Positions 44,709 to 56,702 of a DNA stretch of 64,000 nt are shown one piece after another. Made by a program: the position numbers and the translations under genes. The stretch is taken from positions 992,001-1,056,000 of the forward strand of contig CAVZDY010000001.1 in assembly GCA_963774195.1 (NCBI GenBank). The letters are read 5' to 3'. How positions within the stretch are numbered: position 1 is the stretch's first letter; every line of letters starts with the position of its first letter. The notes under the pieces were generated by a model. The model saw only the letters and a list, made by a program, of their open reading frames with translations. It did no database searches and was not told the DNA's origin. Source of the DNA: Roseiarcus sp963774195 (GTDB lineage Bacteria; Pseudomonadota; Alphaproteobacteria; Rhizobiales; Beijerinckiaceae).

Positions 44709-46094
44709 TCAGGCCTTCGCCAGCCGCTTCAGCCACGCCTTCGCCTGCCGGCGCACGTTGGCCGGCGCCGTGCCGCCGTAGGAGGTGCGGCTCATCACCG
44801 AGCGTTCGACGCCGAGTACGTCGAACACCTCTGGCGTGATGCGCGGCTCGACGGCCTGCATCTCTTCGAGCTTCAACTTTTCCAGTGCGACGCCGCGCTC
44901 GGCGGCGGCGGCGACGATGCGGCCGGTGACATGGTGCGCCTCGCGGAACGGCATTTTCAGCGTCCGCACCAGCCAGTCCGCGAGATCGGTCGCGGTGGAA
45001 TAGCCGGCGCCCGCCGCCGCCTTCATGCGCTTGGCGTCGGGGGTCAGGTCCCGCACCATGCCGGTCATCGCCGCAAGGCACAGCGACAGCGTTTGGAGCG
45101 CGTCGAAGACGCCTTCCTTATCTTCCTGCATGTCCTTGGAATAGGCGAGGGGCAGGCCTTTCATGACGGTCAGCAGGCCGACCAGCGAGCCGACGACGCG
45201 GCCGGTCTTGCCGCGCACCAGCTCGGCGGCGTCCGGATTGCGCTTCTGCGGCATGATCGAGGAGCCGGTGGAGAAGGCGTCGGAGAGCTTCACGAAGCCG
45301 AACTGCGGCGTCGTCCACAGAACGATCTCGTCGGCGAAGCGGGAGAGATGGGTGGCTGAGATGGCCGCCGCGCTCAGCGTCTCCAAAGCGAAGTCGCGGT
45401 CGGCGACGCTGTCGAGCGAATTGGCGGTCGGCCGGTCGAAGCCGAGCGCCTTCGCCGTCGCCTCCCGGTCGATCGGAAACGAAGTGCCGGCGAGCGCGGC
45501 GGCGCCGAGCGGGCATTCGTTGAGGCGCTTGCGCGCGTCGGCGAGACGGCCGCGGTCGCGCCCGAGCATCTCGACATAGGCGAGCAGGTGATGGCCGAAG
45601 GTGACCGGCTGGGCGGATTGCAGATGGGTGAAGCCGGGCATCACCATGTCGGCGGCGTCGAGCGCCCTCTCGGCAAGCGCGCGCTGCAACTCGGCCATCT
45701 GGCCGTCGAGCGCGTCGATCGTATCGCGCACCCAAAGGCGGAAATCGACCGCGACCTGATCGTTGCGCGAGCGGGCGGTGTGCAGGCGGCCGGCGGCGGG
45801 GCCGACGATGTCGGCGAGGCGCTGCTCGACATTCATATGGATGTCTTCGAGCCCCCGCGAATAGCTGAAGGTTCCCGCCTCGATTTCGCCCTTGACTTGG
45901 GTAAGACCTGCGGCGATCGCTTCGGCGTCCGCCGGGGTGACCACGCCTTGGGCGGCGAGCATGGCGACGTGAGCCTGAGAACCTGCGATGTCTTGCATGG
46001 CGAGCTTGCGGTCGAAGTCGATCGAGGCGTTGATCTCCTCCATGATTTCCGCCGGCCCGCTCGCGAACCGGCCGCCCCACATCTTATTGCTCAT
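44709..46094 (-). CDS. argH: Argininosuccinate lyase
   Basis: 461 residues from the ATG at 46094 (MSNKMWGGRF), the conserved ArgH N-terminus. Last step of arginine synthesis: argininosuccinate to arginine and fumarate. Key stretches: HTARSRNDQVAVDFRLW, MPGFTHLQSAQPVTFGHH (catalytic His), and the flexible GSSIMPQKRNPDAAELVRGK loop with the catalytic Ser. Complete and of normal length. Divergent from the TlpA-like gene, 21 bp apart. Confidence 0.96.
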   Translation of the reverse strand: MSNKMWGGRFASGPAEIMEEINASIDFDRKLAMQDIAGSQAHVAMLAAQGVVTPADAEAIAAGLTQVKGEIEAGTFSYSRGLEDIHMNVEQRLADIVGPAAGRLHTARSRNDQVAVDFRLWVRDTIDALDGQMAELQRALAERALDAADMVMPGFTHLQSAQPVTFGHHLLAYVEMLGRDRGRLADARKRLNECPLGAAALAGTSFPIDREATAKALGFDRPTANSLDSVADRDFALETLSAAAISATHLSRFADEIVLWTTPQFGFVKLSDAFSTGSSIMPQKRNPDAAELVRGKTGRVVGSLVGLLTVMKGLPLAYSKDMQEDKEGVFDALQTLSLCLAAMTGMVRDLTPDAKRMKAAAGAGYSTATDLADWLVRTLKMPFREAHHVTGRIVAAAAERGVALEKLKLEEMQAVEPRITPEVFDVLGVERSVMSRTSYGGTAPANVRRQAKAWLKRLAKA

Positions 46095-46115
46095 GTCTGA
46101 TAAGGCCTTCGAACC

Positions 46116-46764
46116 ATGAGGGAACACGACAAGCGGAGCCGCCGGCTCAAAATCGTGGGCGGCGCCGTCGCGCTGGCCGCTGTTGCGGCGGCGGCCGTCC
46201 TATACGGGAAAGCCCCAGGACCCGGCAAGGTCGCGGGCGATTGCTCGGCCGCTTCGGCGGAGCGGAGCGCCCGCCTCGCGCCGCTGGCGCACGGCGAGAT
46301 CGCCGCGCTCGGGGTCGACAAGAGCCCGAAACGGGCGACACAGGTGACCTTCACCGGAGCTGACGGGCGCAAGCTGACGCTCGACGATTTTCGCGGCAAG
46401 GCGGTCGTTCTCAACCTCTGGGCGACCTGGTGCGTGCCCTGCCGCTCCGAAATGCCGGCGCTCGACCGCTTGCAGGCGAAGGCGGGATCGCCCGATTTCG
46501 AAGTCGTAGCGGTCAACGTCGACACCGCGCGGCTCGATCGGCCCAAGGCCTTCCTCGACGAGATCGGCGTCAAGTCGCTGGCCCGCTACGCCGACCCGTC
46601 GGGCGACGCCTTCGAGAAGTCTGCGCCTCGCCGGCAAGGCGCTAGGCCTGCCGACGAGCCTTTTGATCGACAAGGACGGCTGCGAACTCGGCGTCGTCGC
46701 GGGCCCGGTCGATTGGGCGTCGGATGATGCGTTGAAGGTGGTCCAGGCCTTGAAGGGGGGATGA
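46116..46764 (+). CDS. tlpA: TlpA-like membrane-anchored thioredoxin (apparent +1 frameshift near 46614-46621)
   Basis: An N-terminal anchor (VGGAVALAAVAAAAVLYG) is followed by a periplasmic thioredoxin-like domain with NLWATWCVPCRSEMPALDRLQ (CxxC redox site) and EVVAVNVDTARLDRPKAFLDE, in parts. The frame is intact through DPSGDAFEK. It then continues +1 as LRLAGKALGLPTSLLIDKDG, with the cis-Pro region of the fold, to the TGA at 46764. Deleting one base in gagaagtctg restores about 215 residues; deleting one A would create GAGTC (GANTC). Rhizobial TlpA reduces CcmG/ScoI for cytochrome assembly, and a similar role is inferred. Confidence 0.86.
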
Positions 46765-46785
46765 GACGCGCGAGTCTCGGATCGA

Positions 46786-48913
46786 TTAGCGGGCGCGAAT
46801 CCGCGCGCCGGGGACAAACGTCTCGCCGTCTCGATCGGCGTTTTCCCTTGCCGGCGTCGAAACGCCACGGGCCGCCGGAGCTGCCTCGCCTAGCGAGATC
46901 TCGCCGCTTTCGACGATCCTATGCAACGGGGCGGGGCGACCGAAAAAGTAGCCCTGAGCTTCGTCGCATCCTTCTTGCGCCAACAGGTTGAGCTGCTCCT
47001 TCGTCTCGATCCCTTCGGCCAGGACCGTCACTTCAAGGCTCTTTCCGAGCGCCAAGACGGCGCGGACGATCGCCATGGACTGCGGCGAGGACTCGACTTG
47101 CTGCATGAAGGAGCGATCGAGCTTGATCTTGTCGAAGGCGAAGGAGCGCAGGATGTCGAGCGAGGAATAGCCGGTGCCGAAGTCGTCGAGCGCGATACTC
47201 ACGCCGAGGGCCCTGATCTGACGCAGGACGGCGAGCGACCGCTCACGATCCTCGAAGATCGCCGAACTCGGTGAGCTCCAGCTCCAAACGCTTCGGCGAC
47301 AATCCCGACTTGGCGAGCGCCTCGAGAACCAAGCGCGGAAGCTCGGGCTGCGCCAGCTGAAGCGGCGAGAGATTGATCGCGACCTTGTAGGGCGGATCCC
47401 ATCGGGCCGCCTCGCAGCAGGCCGTGTTCAGCACCCATTCCCCGATCGACAGGATGAGACCGTTCTCCTCCGCCAGCGGGATGAACTCCGCGGGTGGAAT
47501 GAAGCCGCTCACCGGGTGATTCCACCGGAGCAGGGCCTCGTAGCCGCAGATCTCGCCGGTCGTGATCGAAGTCTGGACTTGATAGTAGACCTCGAGCTGG
47601 TTGTGCTTGATCGCGTCGCGCAAGTCCCTGGCGAGGCCTCGCCGGGCGCGAGCGGCCTCGTCCATCGACGACTCGTAGAAGCAGGTCGTGCGCGTCAGGC
47701 TGGCCTTGGCGCGGTACATTGCGAGATCCGCGTTGCCGATCAGCGCCTCTTTGGTGATCGCATCGTCCGGATAGATTGCGACGCCGATGCTTCCGCCCGC
47801 GGTCATCTCGAAGTCTTCGATGGGCACGGGCGTCGCTAGCGCGGCTTCGAGGCGCGAGAGAAAGTCGTCGAGCTTCGCGCGTTCGTCGAGGCGTTTGATC
47901 GCCGTGAACTCGTCGCCTCCGACGCGGGCGACAAACTCCCCCGCCTGCAGCAATCCGGTCAAGCTCTGGCTGAGCTTTTTCAGGACCTCGTCGCCGACGC
48001 TGTGCCCCCTGGTGTCATTGATCTCCTTGAACCGGTTGAGATCGATCCCGATCAGAGCGAGCTTGGTCCCGCTCTCGACGGCGAGCTTGAGCTCAAAATC
48101 GAGGCGGATATTGAATTCCGTACGATTCGGAAGGCCGGTCAGGGCGTCCAATAGCGCGAGTTTGCGCAGCTCCGAGTAATTCTCCTCACGGACCTCGCCG
48201 TCGATGACGTAGCTCGAAACGCCCGCGCCGACGATAATCAACGCGACGCCCGCCACCGCGAGGGCGAGCGCATGCAACGCCGCCGGATTTGAGAAATCTC
48301 CTGTGATGGCGGCGGGCGCGACGTGAAACGCGGCCATCCCTGTGAAATGCAGGCTGACGATCGACACGACCAACGCGCCGGTCGCCAGATGAAAGGCGCG
48401 CGGCGAGCCCCGGCGAACCGCAATGTGGAGAGCCAGCGCCGAGAACAAAACGGCCAGAACGATCGAGGCCAAGATGGTGCTGGAACTCCACGAGACGATG
48501 CCGGCCGGGCGATAGGCCAGCATCCCTATGTAGTGCATAGCCGAGATCGCCAGCCCGACAACCGCGCCGCCGATCGCCGCGGCCCATCGGCCGAGCAGGG
48601 CAATAGCGACAAGGAAGCCGAGCGCCGAGCCGATCACCGCCATCAGCAACGAGGCGACCGTCAGGATTGGGTCGACGTCAACGGGAACGCCGGGGTCATA
48701 GCCGAGAACCGCGATAAAATGGGTGCACCAGATCGCCGCGCCAGCGCCCACCGCAGCGAGGAAGAGCCACCCGAGGCGTTGAACGCCGCTCGTCTCGCGC
48801 GCGCGGTGAAACAGCCGAACGACGGCCCAGGATCCGGCGACGCACACGACCGCAGCGACGAGGACCAGCCAGAGATTGTGCTGCTGCGTTACGCACGCAA
48901 AAACCGCCATCAT
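46786..48913 (-). CDS. MHYT-GGDEF-EAL membrane protein (apparent +1 frameshift near 47264-47269)
   Basis: The N-terminal MHYT sensor (about 240 residues, seven helices) has three metal-site motifs: CTHFIAVLGY, AMHYIGMLAY and SLHFTGMAAF. The GGDEF domain has an intact RVGGDEFTAI. The EAL domain has YEALLRW, INLSPLQLAQPEL, ELELTE, then, after the break, IALDDFGTGYSSLDIL and LAEGIETKEQ. The frame shifts +1 at GAGTTC (minus strand); removing one T gives TESAIFEDRERSL, the expected text with GAGTC (GANTC). So both cyclase and phosphodiesterase sites look functional for c-di-GMP turnover. The sensor probably binds copper or a gas. Confidence 0.87.
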
Positions 48914-49269
48914 CGCGCAAGATCTCCTCGATCAGCGTCCGCCACAGGATCATGTGACGCCCGTCGATCGTCGGTCGAACGGAGAGCGCGGCCTCATGCC
49001 GCGCCGCGAGCAGGACCGGACCAGCCGAGCCCTGAACGTCACGCGTTTATGCGTAGGCGGCGGCGGTTAAAGCGCTCTGTTCGGCGCGATAAATCCCAGA
49101 AAATTTCGCTTGAATCCCCGCCCTTCGGCGACGTTAGTTGATGGGCCGTAAACGGAATTGCGCGACATTGCGTGCAATTCGCGCGGTTCGCCATCGCTGC
49201 CTTCCAGGCCGCGGGAACAGACATGCGAGGCGGTCAATGCGTTGGCCGGAAGCGAGGGGAGCGCGGCCA
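48914..49269. other. Intergenic region between the c-di-GMP gene and ftsH
   Basis: 356 bp with no convincing gene. It contains only short open frames on both strands with no ribosome sites. The left end should hold the promoter of the minus-strand MHYT-GGDEF-EAL gene. The right end carries the ftsH terminator. Nothing else recognised. Confidence 0.5.
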
Positions 49270-49298
49270 AACAAAACGGGCGACCCGAAGGTCGCCCG
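49270..49298 (-). terminator. Rho-independent terminator of ftsH
   Basis: On the minus strand cgggcgacc-ttcg-ggtcgcccg, a 9-bp stem with a stable UUCG tetraloop, is followed by ttttgttt. It begins 9 bp after the ftsH stop codon. Confidence 0.88.
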
Positions 49299-49307
49299 TT
49301 TGTTGTC

Positions 49308-51230
<1,923 letters not shown>

Positions 51231-51534
51231 CGCTTTCCCATCGACAGCGGTCCGGCCGGAAATGCCGGCCCCGACTGTCCCAATCGTCATTTAAGCGCGC
51301 CAGGCACAATTGCCAAGGGAACGGGTCGTCTCCGAACTTTTATTGAAGAACGTCAAAGAAGGCTTTCTCGCGACAAGGATAAGATTAACCGAGCCGGAAA
51401 GTTCCCCTCGCCGCGGCCGGGACGGTCAATTCCCAGCGAGCCGCCCGCCTCGTTCCAGAAAATGCGCCCGCTCCGGGAATATCGGCAGGCGCGCGCGAGT
51501 CTCCTTTCCGATTGGGTAGGCAAGGAGAGCCAAC
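51231..51534. other. Divergent promoter region, ftsH / ECF operon
   Basis: 304 bp between divergent genes, no gene inside. A GC-rich hairpin gtccggccgg-aaat-gccggcccc lies at about 51250-51273 in the ftsH leader. A GGAAC followed by CGTC near 51318-51333 resembles ECF promoter boxes but the spacing is too short. No promoter is assigned. Confidence 0.45.
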
Positions 51535-52464
51535 ATGGACCATGCAGACGCGCGCATCGACCGCCGCCAGGCGCTCGAGTGCATGATTTGGGCCGGGACA
51601 GGCGTCATCTGGACCCTCTCCGGCGGGATTCCAAAATCCAGCCTGCTCGGCTCGGCTCAGGCGGCCGAGCCCGAAGGCTTCAGCTTCATCCAGATCTCCG
51701 ACAGCCACGTTGGATTCGACAAGGCCGCCAACCCGAACGCGCTGGGCACGTTGCAGGAGGCGATTGGCAAGATCGCGGCCGCGCCGGGCAAGCCGGCGTT
51801 CATGATCCACACCGGGGACATCAGCCATCTCTCGAAGGCGAAGCAATTCGATGACGCCGATCAGGCGATCGGGCAGGCGAAGCTCGACGTCCACTATGTG
51901 CCTGGCGAGCACGACGTGATCGACGAAGGGCAGGGCAAAGCCTACCTCGAGCGCTATGGCAAAAGCGCCAAGGGCGCGGGCTGGTATTCCTTCGATCAGG
52001 CCGGCGTCCATTTCATCGGCCTCGTCAACGTCGTCGATCTCAAGGCCGGCGGGATGGGCAATCTCGGCGCCGAGCAACTCGCTTGGCTCGCCGCAGACCT
52101 TGCCGACCGCAGCGCTTCGACGCCGATCGTCGTCTTCGCCCACATTCCGCTGTGGACGATCGCCCCCGCCTGGGGATGGGGAACCGAGGATTCTGCCAAG
52201 GCGCTGGCGCTGCTGGCGCGCTTCGGCTCGGTCACGGTGCTCAACGGCCACATCCATCAACTGATGCAGAAGGTGGAGGGCAATGTGAGCTTCCACACCG
52301 CTCGCTCGACCGCCTTCCCCCAGCCAGCGCCGGGGACGGCGCCGGCGCCGGGGCCGATGGTCGTTCCTGCCGGGGAGCTCAGAAAGCTGCTCGGCGTCAG
52401 AACGGTGGTCGTCCGTCCGGGCGCCAGCGATCTTGCCGTCACCGACATCCCGTTGCAGGCATGA
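51535..52464 (+). CDS. Exported metallophosphoesterase (calcineurin-like)
   Basis: 309 residues with a twin-arginine-like N-terminus (DRRQALECMIWAGTGVIW) and cleavage near AQAA. Calcineurin-like metal motifs: QISDSHVGFD (DxH), MIHTGDISH (GDxxH), PGEHDVID (a GEHD in place of GNHD), FAHIPLW and NGHIHQL (GHxH). So a dinuclear-metal hydrolase in the periplasm. First gene of an operon with a cupredoxin, an ECF sigma factor and an anti-sigma factor. The set is probably an envelope-stress regulon that includes its own regulator. Confidence 0.87.
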   Translation: MDHADARIDRRQALECMIWAGTGVIWTLSGGIPKSSLLGSAQAAEPEGFSFIQISDSHVGFDKAANPNALGTLQEAIGKIAAAPGKPAFMIHTGDISHLSKAKQFDDADQAIGQAKLDVHYVPGEHDVIDEGQGKAYLERYGKSAKGAGWYSFDQAGVHFIGLVNVVDLKAGGMGNLGAEQLAWLAADLADRSASTPIVVFAHIPLWTIAPAWGWGTEDSAKALALLARFGSVTVLNGHIHQLMQKVEGNVSFHTARSTAFPQPAPGTAPAPGPMVVPAGELRKLLGVRTVVVRPGASDLAVTDIPLQA

Positions 52465-52474
52465 GGGCCGAGCC

Positions 52475-52786
52475 ATGATCACCCGATTCCTCGCCGCCGC
52501 CGCTGTCATTGCTCTTGCGGGCGCCGCCGCTGGGGACGAGGCGAAAGTCGGCATCGACAATTTCGCCTTCACCCCCGCCGAACTGACCGTCAAACCCGGT
52601 TCGACAGTCACTTTCGAGAACCATGACGATATTCCCCATCTCGTCGTGGCGACCGACGGCAAATATCGCTCGAAGGCGCTCGACACGAACGATCGTTTCA
52701 GCATCACTTTCGATAAACCCGGCGAATACGCTTATTTCTGTGGCCTGCACCCACACATGAAGGGCAAGATCGTCGTCGCGCCCTGA
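52475..52786 (+). CDS. Cupredoxin-domain periplasmic protein
   Basis: 103 residues from the ATG at 52475. Signal MITRFLAAAAVIALAGAAAG, then a single cupredoxin domain. Copper ligands are visible as the His in DDIPHLVV and the C-x-x-H-x-H-M block in AYFCGLHPHMKG. It resembles the pseudoazurin/plastocyanin or amicyanin-like small blue copper proteins, but is shorter. Ten bp after the phosphoesterase gene, so co-transcribed. May act as electron carrier or copper buffer. Confidence 0.9.
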   Translation: MITRFLAAAAVIALAGAAAGDEAKVGIDNFAFTPAELTVKPGSTVTFENHDDIPHLVVATDGKYRSKALDTNDRFSITFDKPGEYAYFCGLHPHMKGKIVVAP

Positions 52787-52803
52787 ACGCGTCCGGAGGA
52801 GCC

Positions 52804-53334
52804 GTGACGAGCGACTTGGCCAGAAGGCGTTTCGCCGATGTGGTCGCGCCGCATCTCGACGACGCCTATGGACTCGCCCGCTGGCTCACCGGCAGCGCGA
52901 CCGACGCCGAGGACGTCGTGCAGGAAGCCTGCATCCGCGCCTTGGCCGCCCTCGATGGCGCGCCCGTGGAGCGCGGCAAGGCTTGGCTGCTGGCGATCGT
53001 GCGCAACACGGCGTTCACGTGGCTCGCCAAGAACCGTCCGAAGACAGTGGTGTTGACGGACGACGCCAGCGCGCTCGAGGCGGCGGCGGCCAAAGCCGCG
53101 CCGGAGGCTCGGGATCCCGAAACCGCTCTAATCGCGGCGGCCGACGAGGCGGCGCTCGAAGCGGCGATTGGCGCGCTGCCGCATATCTTTCGCGAGGTCG
53201 TCGTGATGCGCGACGTTAATGGGTTGAGTTACCGCGAGATCGCGGCGGCGGTCGGCGCGCCGATCGGCACGGTGATGTCGCGGCTGGCGCGCGGCCGCGC
53301 CAGCCTTGCCGCGAGCCTGGGGGGCGCGCGATGA
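52804..53334 (+). CDS. ECF-type RNA polymerase sigma factor
   Basis: 176 residues, GTG start with ribosome site cggagga. Region 2: DAYGLARWLTGSATDAEDVVQEACIRAL, in parts. Region 4: LPHIFREVVVMRDVNGLSYREIAAAVGAPIGTVMSRLARGRASL, in parts. No regions 1 or 3, so an ECF factor. The ATG of the membrane anti-sigma factor overlaps its stop. It probably controls the operon in which it lies. Confidence 0.94.
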   Translation: MTSDLARRRFADVVAPHLDDAYGLARWLTGSATDAEDVVQEACIRALAALDGAPVERGKAWLLAIVRNTAFTWLAKNRPKTVVLTDDASALEAAAAKAAPEARDPETALIAAADEAALEAAIGALPHIFREVVVMRDVNGLSYREIAAAVGAPIGTVMSRLARGRASLAASLGGAR

Positions 53335-54125
53335 GCGAACCGCGGAACGATCTGCTGCTTCAAGCCGCCGTCGACGGCGAACTCGACGCAGCGGCGATGA
53401 TCGCTTTCGAGGCGCGGCTCGCATCGGAGCCGGCGCTCGCGGCGGAGCACGCAAGGCTCGTCGCGTTGCGCGAGGCGATCGCCACGCGCGCGCCGCGCCC
53501 GACAGCGCCGGACGCCTTGCGGGCGCGCGTGCTCGCCCTCGTGGAGGCCGCGCCCGCGCAGAGACCTCAGCGCCCGCCGCGGCGCTTCATCCCGCAATAT
53601 GCCGCGCTCGCCGCCTCGCTGCTGGTCGGCGTCGCGCTTGGCGCCGGCGCGGTCGGGCTCTTCGAGCGTCCGACCGAGGACCCGCTCGAGCGCGCCGCCG
53701 TCGCGAGCTTCGTACGCGGACGCCTCGTCGGCCAGCCGGTCGATGTCGCCTCATCGGACCGGCACACCGTCAAGCCGTGGTTCGCCGGCAAGCTGCCCAC
53801 CGCGACGACGGTGCTCGACCTCAAGGCGGACGGGTTTCCATTGGTGGGCGGCCGGGTTGACGTCGTCGGCGAGACGTTGGTCGCGACGCTCGTCTATCAG
53901 CGACGCGAACACCAGATCGACTTGAGCGAAGCGCCCGCCGCTGGCGGCGCTTCCAGCGCCCCGCGCGGAGCAACGCGAGACGGCTATTCCTTGCTCGAAT
54001 GGACGGATCACGGTCGCCGCTTCGTCGCGGTCTCCGACCTGCCGCCCGCCGAACTCGACGCTTTCGTCGCCGCGTTCCGCCGCGCCGCCGAGGCCGAGCG
54101 CGAGGAGCCGCCGGCGAAGCCCTGA
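53331..54125 (+). CDS. Membrane anti-sigma factor
   Basis: 264 residues coupled to the ECF gene by ATGA. The N-terminal cytoplasmic part (LLLQAAVDGELDAAAMIAFEARLASEPALAAEHARL, in parts) is the anti-sigma helical domain, but without the zinc-binding H-x3-C-x2-C. One membrane helix lies at about 88-108 (YAALAASLLVGVALGAGAVGL). A periplasmic domain of about 150 residues (VKPWFAGKLPTATTVLDL, VVGETLVATLVYQRREHQIDL, in parts) is typical of this type and would sense the envelope signal. Confidence 0.88.
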   Translation: MSEPRNDLLLQAAVDGELDAAAMIAFEARLASEPALAAEHARLVALREAIATRAPRPTAPDALRARVLALVEAAPAQRPQRPPRRFIPQYAALAASLLVGVALGAGAVGLFERPTEDPLERAAVASFVRGRLVGQPVDVASSDRHTVKPWFAGKLPTATTVLDLKADGFPLVGGRVDVVGETLVATLVYQRREHQIDLSEAPAAGGASSAPRGATRDGYSLLEWTDHGRRFVAVSDLPPAELDAFVAAFRRAAEAEREEPPAKP

Positions 54126-54134
54126 AACGACGCC

Positions 54135-56702
54135 TCAAAGCTCGCGCAAGAACGCCGCCGGCTTTTGCCCCAGAATGCGCCACGCGCCGATCATGCCGAG
54201 AATGACGGTCAACGCGAGGCCCGCGCCCGCCGCCGCGAGCGAAGGGCCGACGGCGAAGGCGAAATCGAAGCCCATCACGTCGGAGACGATGACGTAGGCC
54301 GCCGCGGCGCCGGCGGCGACGCCGAAGGTCGCCGTCGCTGTTCCGAGCAGCACATATTCCAGGAGAAACGTGGCGATCAGCCTCGCGCGCGTCGCACCGA
54401 GAATCTTGAGAATGACCGCGTCGACAATGCGCTCGCGCTGGCCGGCGGCAAGCGCGCCCGCGAGCACCAGCACCGAGGAGGCGAGCGCGACGCCGGAGGC
54501 GGAGCGGATCGCGAGCGCGAGCTTGGCGGTCAGCGCCTCGACGGTTGCGAGCGCGTCTCGAACCCTGACAGCCGAGACCTCGGGAAAATCGTGCGCCGAC
54601 GCCTTCATGATCGCGCTTTCGGCTCCGGGTCCGGCGTCGGGCGGCAGCGCCGCGGTGACGAGCTCGGTGTAGGGCGCGCCCGTGAAGGTGTTGGGCGAGA
54701 AGACGAACACGAAGTTGATGGCGAAGCTGCGCCAATTGACTTGCCGGAGATTGGCGATCGTCGCGGTGACGTTGCGCCCAAGCACGTTGAGCGTCACCGC
54801 GTCGCCGATCTTGAGGCCGAGCCCTGCGGCGACGCTCGCTTCGAGCGAGACCAGCGGCGGGCCCTGATAGTCGGCGTCCCACCAGCGGCCGGCGACGATT
54901 TTGGAGCCCACGGGCGGCTCGCTCGCGAAGGTGACGCCGCGATCGCCCTCCATCACCCAGGCGACGCTGTCCTTGGCCTTGACGTTTTCCGCCAGGACGT
55001 CGCCGAGCTTGACGATCCGTCCCCGCATCATCGGCGCTTCGACAACCTTGGCCCGCGGGGCCTGGAGGCTGAGGAATTTGCGAAACGCTTCGATGTCGGC
55101 GCGCGGCACGTCGAGGAAGTAGAAGCTCGGTGTCTCGCCCGGCGTCGCGTGCTGCAATTGCCCGCGCAGGTTGATGTCGACGAGCGTCAGCGCCACCAGC
55201 ACTGCAAGGCCGAGCCCGAGCGAGAGCACGATCGAGGGCGTCAGCGCGCCCGGCCGGTGAAGATTGGCAATCGCCATGCGCCAGACCACGGATTTCGCGC
55301 GCGGCGCACGGCGGGCCAGCGCCATCGCGCCAGCTGCGACGAGCCGCAGCGCCGTCAAAGCGAGCGCCGTCGCAACGACGACCACGATCGCGACAGTGCG
55401 CTGAGGGCTGGCGAGGATGGCGAGCACGGCGAGCGCCGCCGCGCCGAGCGCCGCGGCGATGAGATAGCGAAGGCGAGGACGCGCCGGCCCCGCCTCGACG
55501 AGCGCGCGGAACAATTGCGAGACCGGCAGATCGTGGGCGCGCCCCAGCGGGGCGACGGCGAAAGTGAAGGCAGTCAGCAGGCCGTAGCACGCGCCGAGCG
55601 CGAGTTCGCGGGGAAAGATCCCCGGGGCGATCGGCAGCGGCAGGACGGCGCCAAAAGCCCATGCGACCGCGAAGGGCGTCGCGGCCCCGAGCGCGAGGCC
55701 CGCCGCGATGCCGATCAGCGCGACGGCGAGAAATTCGGCGAGGGCGAGGGCGACCACCGCGGCGCCGCTCGCGCCGAGCGCCTTGAAAATCGCCAGCGTC
55801 GCCCGCTTGCGCTCGACGAAACCGTGCGCGGCGTTGGCGACCCCGACGCCGCCAACGACCAGCGAGACGAGGCCGACGAGCGCGAGATATTCGCTGAAGC
55901 GATCGAGATCGCGCGAGAAGTCGGGCGAGACATTGGCGCGCGTGCGCGCCTCCCAGCCCGCTTCGGGGAACGCCGCCTTGGCCTGCTTCACCAGCGCGTC
56001 GACCGCGGCGTCGCTCGGCGGCGGCCCGCCCGGATCGAGGATGACGCGGGTCGTCCAGCGGATCAGCGCGCCCGGCTGGATCAGCCCGCTGGCGCGCAAC
56101 GCGTCCTGCGAAATGAGCGCGCGGGGGCCGAGGCCGATGCCGGCGGCGAGCCGATCGGGCTCCGAGAGCAGCGTCGTGCGGATTTCGAAGCGCGCCGCGC
56201 CGATCGTGAAGACGTCGCCGATCTTGAGGCCGAGCCGATCGAGCAGCGCCTGTTCGACTGCCGCGCCATAAACATCGCCCTGACGCGCCAGCGCCGCCGT
56301 CGGCGCCATCGCGGGGGCGAATTCGGCTTTGCCCAGCCGCGGCCAGGAGGCTTCGACTGCTTTCACCTCGACGAGCGTCGCGTCGCCCGCCACGCTGCGC
56401 GCCATGGCCCGCAGCGTGGCGATCGTCGAGAGGTCGCCGCGTGCGGCGAAAAAGGCGCGCTCCTCGGGCGTGAGCTCCTGATGGATGAGCGAAAAGGATG
56501 CGTCGCCGCCGACGATCGTGCGCCCGTCGCGCGCGAGACCGTCGCCGAGCGAGCGCGCGAGCGAATTGACCGCGACAATGGCCATAACGCCGAGCGCAAC
56601 GCAGAGGAGAAGAATCCTGAGGCCCGCGACGCCGGCGCGCAGGTCGCGCAGGGCGAAGCGCGCCAGGGCTGCGCGGGCCGGCCGCGGAGAGAACGCCTTC
56701 AT
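54135..56702 (-). CDS. ABC transporter permease, YbbP/FtsX family
   Basis: 855 residues from the ATG at 56702. Duplicated MacB/FtsX-like layout: first helix at about 23-45 (LRILLLCVALGVMAIVAVNSL), a periplasmic domain with SLIHQELTPEERAFFAARGDL, three central helices, further helices, a second large periplasmic domain (about 430-680), and three C-terminal helices (ILGATRARLIATFLLEYVLLG loop, in parts). Together with the YbbA ATPase, overlapping at 56699-56702, it forms a mechanotransmitter-type ABC system rather than a true importer. The tesA-ybbA-ybbP neighbourhood is conserved in Proteobacteria. Confidence 0.88.
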   Translation of the reverse strand: MKAFSPRPARAALARFALRDLRAGVAGLRILLLCVALGVMAIVAVNSLARSLGDGLARDGRTIVGGDASFSLIHQELTPEERAFFAARGDLSTIATLRAMARSVAGDATLVEVKAVEASWPRLGKAEFAPAMAPTAALARQGDVYGAAVEQALLDRLGLKIGDVFTIGAARFEIRTTLLSEPDRLAAGIGLGPRALISQDALRASGLIQPGALIRWTTRVILDPGGPPPSDAAVDALVKQAKAAFPEAGWEARTRANVSPDFSRDLDRFSEYLALVGLVSLVVGGVGVANAAHGFVERKRATLAIFKALGASGAAVVALALAEFLAVALIGIAAGLALGAATPFAVAWAFGAVLPLPIAPGIFPRELALGACYGLLTAFTFAVAPLGRAHDLPVSQLFRALVEAGPARPRLRYLIAAALGAAALAVLAILASPQRTVAIVVVVATALALTALRLVAAGAMALARRAPRAKSVVWRMAIANLHRPGALTPSIVLSLGLGLAVLVALTLVDINLRGQLQHATPGETPSFYFLDVPRADIEAFRKFLSLQAPRAKVVEAPMMRGRIVKLGDVLAENVKAKDSVAWVMEGDRGVTFASEPPVGSKIVAGRWWDADYQGPPLVSLEASVAAGLGLKIGDAVTLNVLGRNVTATIANLRQVNWRSFAINFVFVFSPNTFTGAPYTELVTAALPPDAGPGAESAIMKASAHDFPEVSAVRVRDALATVEALTAKLALAIRSASGVALASSVLVLAGALAAGQRERIVDAVILKILGATRARLIATFLLEYVLLGTATATFGVAAGAAAAYVIVSDVMGFDFAFAVGPSLAAAGAGLALTVILGMIGAWRILGQKPAAFLREL

